Below, piece after piece: positions 5,886 to 8,354 of a DNA stretch of 8,354 nt; positions within the stretch are counted from its first letter, which is position 1, and each line of letters opens with the position of its first letter. The notes beneath the pieces are model-generated. The model did not search any database, was not told the DNA's origin, and was given only the letters and a program-made list of their open reading frames with translations. The translations under genes were made by a program, and so were the position numbers. The stretch comes from Bacteroides sp. UBA7333 (lineage in GTDB: Bacteria; Bacteroidota; Bacteroidia; Bacteroidales; Bacteroidaceae): the NCBI GenBank assembly GCA_002471195.1, contig DKPN01000035.1, positions 1 to 8,354 on the forward strand, given 5' to 3'.

Positions 5886-8324
5886 ATGAAAAAAGGATTC
5901 TATTTATTGCTCTTATCCTTATTGTGTATCACCCCCGGTTGCAAGGATAAAAAAGAGCTGACGAACGAGTATAATATCGTTCCATTGCCCAACCATCTTG
6001 TCCCAAAAGATGGAAGATTTATATTAAACAACGATGTTGCGATTGTTGCCGAAAACTGCCCCAGTGGAGTAGATACGATCATCCATAACTTCATTGGTAA
6101 AATAGACGAGACATCAGGTATCAAATTAAAGTTTGATAACTCAACATCTACACCTGACAAAGGTACAATTGTTTTTAAATCGGAGCCTACACTAGCCGAC
6201 GAAGCATATAATCTTTCAATAACCCCAAATCAAATTACCCTAACTGCATCAAAGCCAAATGGTTTTTTCTATGGTGTTCAAACACTATATCAACTATTGC
6301 CACCGGCAGTTTATGGCACAAAGTTAGACAAAAGAGCCAATTGGTCGATACCATGCGTTGAAATAGAAGATGCACCCCGATTCACCTATCGTGGTATGAT
6401 GCTTGATGTTTGTCGTCATTTCTCATCGGTCGAATATGTTAAGAAATTTATCGATATGCTTGCTATGCACAAGATGAATACATTCCATTGGCACTTAACC
6501 GATGACCAAGGATGGCGAATTGAAATTAAAAAATATCCGGAATTAACCTCAATTGGTTCAAACCGTAAAGAGACTTTAATTGACTATTATTACACGAACT
6601 ATCCACAAATTTTCGATGGTAAACCTGTTAGTGGTTATTATACGCAAGAAGAAATTAAAGACATCGTAGCGTATGCTGCACAAAAATACATTACTGTCGT
6701 TCCCGAAATAGAAATGCCAGGCCATGCAACAGCTGCATTAGCTGCATATCCACAATTATCATGTAATCCTGACACCACTTATGAAGTGACTGGTACATGG
6801 GGAATTTTTGAAGAGGTATATTGTCCTAAAGAAGAAACATTCGAGTTCCTTGAAGGCGTTATCGACGAAGTTGTCGAACTTTTCCCTAGTTCATATATTC
6901 ATGTAGGTGGCGATGAATGTTTAAAAGTTGCATGGGAAAACTGCGAACACTGTCAAGCATTAATTAACAAATTAGGATTAAAAGACGACACTACCCCCAA
7001 CCCTGTTGATGGCAAATTGCATACAAAAGAAGAAAAACTTCAAAGTTATGTCATCACGCGCATGGAAAAATACATCAATAGTAAAGGCAAGAACATTATT
7101 GGTTGGGACGAAATATTAGAAGGAGGCTTAGCTCCGAATGCTACCGTTATGTCATGGCGCGGAATAGAAGGAGGTGTTACAGCTGCAAAACAAGGACACA
7201 ATGCCATAATGACTCCTATGCCCTATATGTATTTAGACTTCTATCAAGAAGATCCTGAAACAGCCCCTACTACTATCGGAGGTTATGTTACTCTTAAAAA
7301 CACATACACCTTCAACCCTTTTGAAGATGACGCAGATGAGTTGGTCAAAAAACATATTATTGGAGTACAAGGCAATATCTGGACCGAATATATGCAAACA
7401 GAAGACCGTCGCGATTATCAAGCATTCCCTAAAGTTACAGCTATTGCCGAAACTGCTTGGACCAACAATTCAAACAAAAATTGGAATGACTATTGCAAAC
7501 GTATGGAAGAAGAGTTTGAGCGTTTAGAAGTTTTGGGTGTTAATGCATGTCGCAACTATTTTGATGTTAATGTTAATACAAAAGTTATCGACAATCAATT
7601 ATATGTGATGTTAGAATGCTTCAATCCATCAGCAGAAATCCGTTATACTACCGATGGAAATACTCCAACAAGATACTCTACTTTATATACGAAACCTTTT
7701 GTATTAGATGGTAATATTGATCTTAAAGCCGCCGCCTTTAAAGATGGAAAAATAATTGGAGAGGTAAGACACAAGCCACTTTACGGTAACTTAATTTCGG
7801 GAAAACCATTTACTACCAACATCAATATAGGATGGTCGAAAGGTGATATCTGGGATGAAAACGACAAACTGAATGGAGACACAATAACAATGGGTTTAAC
7901 CAACGGTAAACGCGGCAACAATGCATCATATATTCCTTGGACATATTTTAAAATGGATGAGAATAATAAAGAGTTGATTTTTACTGTTGAGTTAGATAAA
8001 ACAACACCGATCAGTAAAATCGTATTCGGCTCATTATATAATCCAGCTTATCGTGCACTTCCTGTCGGTGGCATTACCATCGAAACTTCAGTAAATGGTA
8101 ACGATTATAATGTTATTACAAAAGAAGTATTCGACCGTCAATATCCTGAAAAAGGAAAGAAGGCGTATACTGATACGATCTCTTTTCAACCTACAGATGC
8201 TAAATTTGTAAGATTAACTTTCCCAAGTGGTGGTGTATTGAAAAACGGTGTCGATTTCCATAGCACAACTTTACCTGAAACAGTTCAGGCAAGTGTATAT
8301 ATGGATGGTATTGAAATATACTAA
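5886..8324 (+). CDS. GH20 beta-N-acetylhexosaminidase, exported lipoprotein
   Basis: It removes terminal beta-linked GlcNAc or GalNAc from glycans by substrate-assisted catalysis. I start it at ATG 5886 (812 residues), because MKKGFYLLLLSLLCITPGC is a lipoprotein signal with Cys19 as the likely lipidated residue; the reading frame extends 15 codons upstream to a TTG but that would bury the signal. Domains: GH20b N-terminal domain (about 28-158); catalytic TIM barrel (about 163-525) with substrate Arg169 (TYRGMMLD), HWHLTDDQGWRIE (201-213), VPEIEMPGH (272-280), the catalytic pair Asp343-Glu344 in HVGGDE, GWDEILEG (406-413), SWRG (423-426) and GNIWTEY (496-502); a chitobiase C-terminal-type domain (about 560-630, IRYTTDGNTPT); and a C-terminal beta-rich domain (about 638-812) resembling discoidin/F5-8C modules. 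It is likely membrane-anchored in the periplasm or at the surface. Glycan origin (host mucin, chitin, peptidoglycan) cannot be told. Confidence 0.95.
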   Translation: MKKGFYLLLLSLLCITPGCKDKKELTNEYNIVPLPNHLVPKDGRFILNNDVAIVAENCPSGVDTIIHNFIGKIDETSGIKLKFDNSTSTPDKGTIVFKSEPTLADEAYNLSITPNQITLTASKPNGFFYGVQTLYQLLPPAVYGTKLDKRANWSIPCVEIEDAPRFTYRGMMLDVCRHFSSVEYVKKFIDMLAMHKMNTFHWHLTDDQGWRIEIKKYPELTSIGSNRKETLIDYYYTNYPQIFDGKPVSGYYTQEEIKDIVAYAAQKYITVVPEIEMPGHATAALAAYPQLSCNPDTTYEVTGTWGIFEEVYCPKEETFEFLEGVIDEVVELFPSSYIHVGGDECLKVAWENCEHCQALINKLGLKDDTTPNPVDGKLHTKEEKLQSYVITRMEKYINSKGKNIIGWDEILEGGLAPNATVMSWRGIEGGVTAAKQGHNAIMTPMPYMYLDFYQEDPETAPTTIGGYVTLKNTYTFNPFEDDADELVKKHIIGVQGNIWTEYMQTEDRRDYQAFPKVTAIAETAWTNNSNKNWNDYCKRMEEEFERLEVLGVNACRNYFDVNVNTKVIDNQLYVMLECFNPSAEIRYTTDGNTPTRYSTLYTKPFVLDGNIDLKAAAFKDGKIIGEVRHKPLYGNLISGKPFTTNINIGWSKGDIWDENDKLNGDTITMGLTNGKRGNNASYIPWTYFKMDENNKELIFTVELDKTTPISKIVFGSLYNPAYRALPVGGITIETSVNGNDYNVITKEVFDRQYPEKGKKAYTDTISFQPTDAKFVRLTFPSGGVLKNGVDFHSTTLPETVQASVYMDGIEIY

Positions 8325-8354
8325 TCAAACTTTACTTTATACAACAAAGGCTAT

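Noticed and set aside
5650..7527. Short open frames of 62-86 codons antisense or out of frame within the regulator and hexosaminidase genes
   Set aside because: All are fully inside well-supported genes and show no protein features of their own.
8325..8354. Possible terminator or next promoter after the hexosaminidase
   Set aside because: Only 30 bases remain, with no hairpin and no TAnnTTTG on the plus strand.
1..8354. CRISPR array, tRNA, rRNA, insertion sequence, riboswitch or phage feature
   Set aside because: I saw no direct-repeat arrays, terminal inverted repeats, transposase frames or recognisable RNA folds; the intergenic gaps are all under 250 bp.

Overview
The window is AT-rich DNA from a member of the Bacteroidota, most likely the order Bacteroidales. 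Three things point there. The rpsA N-terminus, the DUF5686 outer-membrane protein and the type III glutamine synthetase are all of Bacteroidota type. The promoters resemble the Bacteroides TTTG / TAnnTTTG pattern. Shine-Dalgarno sequences are absent in front of the genes. I cannot fix the genus.

Layout. Two genes are on the minus strand at the left: the 5' end of rpsA (ribosomal protein S1, running off the left edge) and, upstream of it, a 729-residue exported DUF5686 protein that appears to use a TTG start. A 240-bp divergent regulatory region (2558-2797) separates this pair from three plus-strand genes. These are glnN (type III glutamine synthetase), a Crp/Fnr-family transcription regulator, and a GH20 beta-N-acetylhexosaminidase lipoprotein. 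A strong hairpin follows glnN. The regulator has its own likely promoter, and the hexosaminidase starts only 37 bp after it with no visible promoter, so those two are probably co-transcribed.

How the genes may work together. Glutamine synthetase assimilates ammonium. The hexosaminidase releases N-acetylhexosamines from glycans, which supply carbon and, after deacetylation and deamination, ammonium. A Crp-type regulator between them suggests a carbon/nitrogen control node. The gene order and the shared DNA motif are visible; the regulatory link is inference. The regulator lacks the Arg-Ser pair that binds the cAMP phosphate in E. coli CRP and lacks an FNR-type cysteine cluster, so its signal is unknown.

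The most interesting signals are regulatory. An identical 10-bp palindrome, ACAAATTTGT, lies in both the divergent region and the leader of the regulator gene, and a second palindrome (TACCCC...GGGGTA) overlaps the -33 region of the glnN promoter. I see no mobile element, CRISPR array, tRNA or rRNA, and no clearly novel multi-gene system. Apart from these control elements it reads as ordinary chromosomal backbone.
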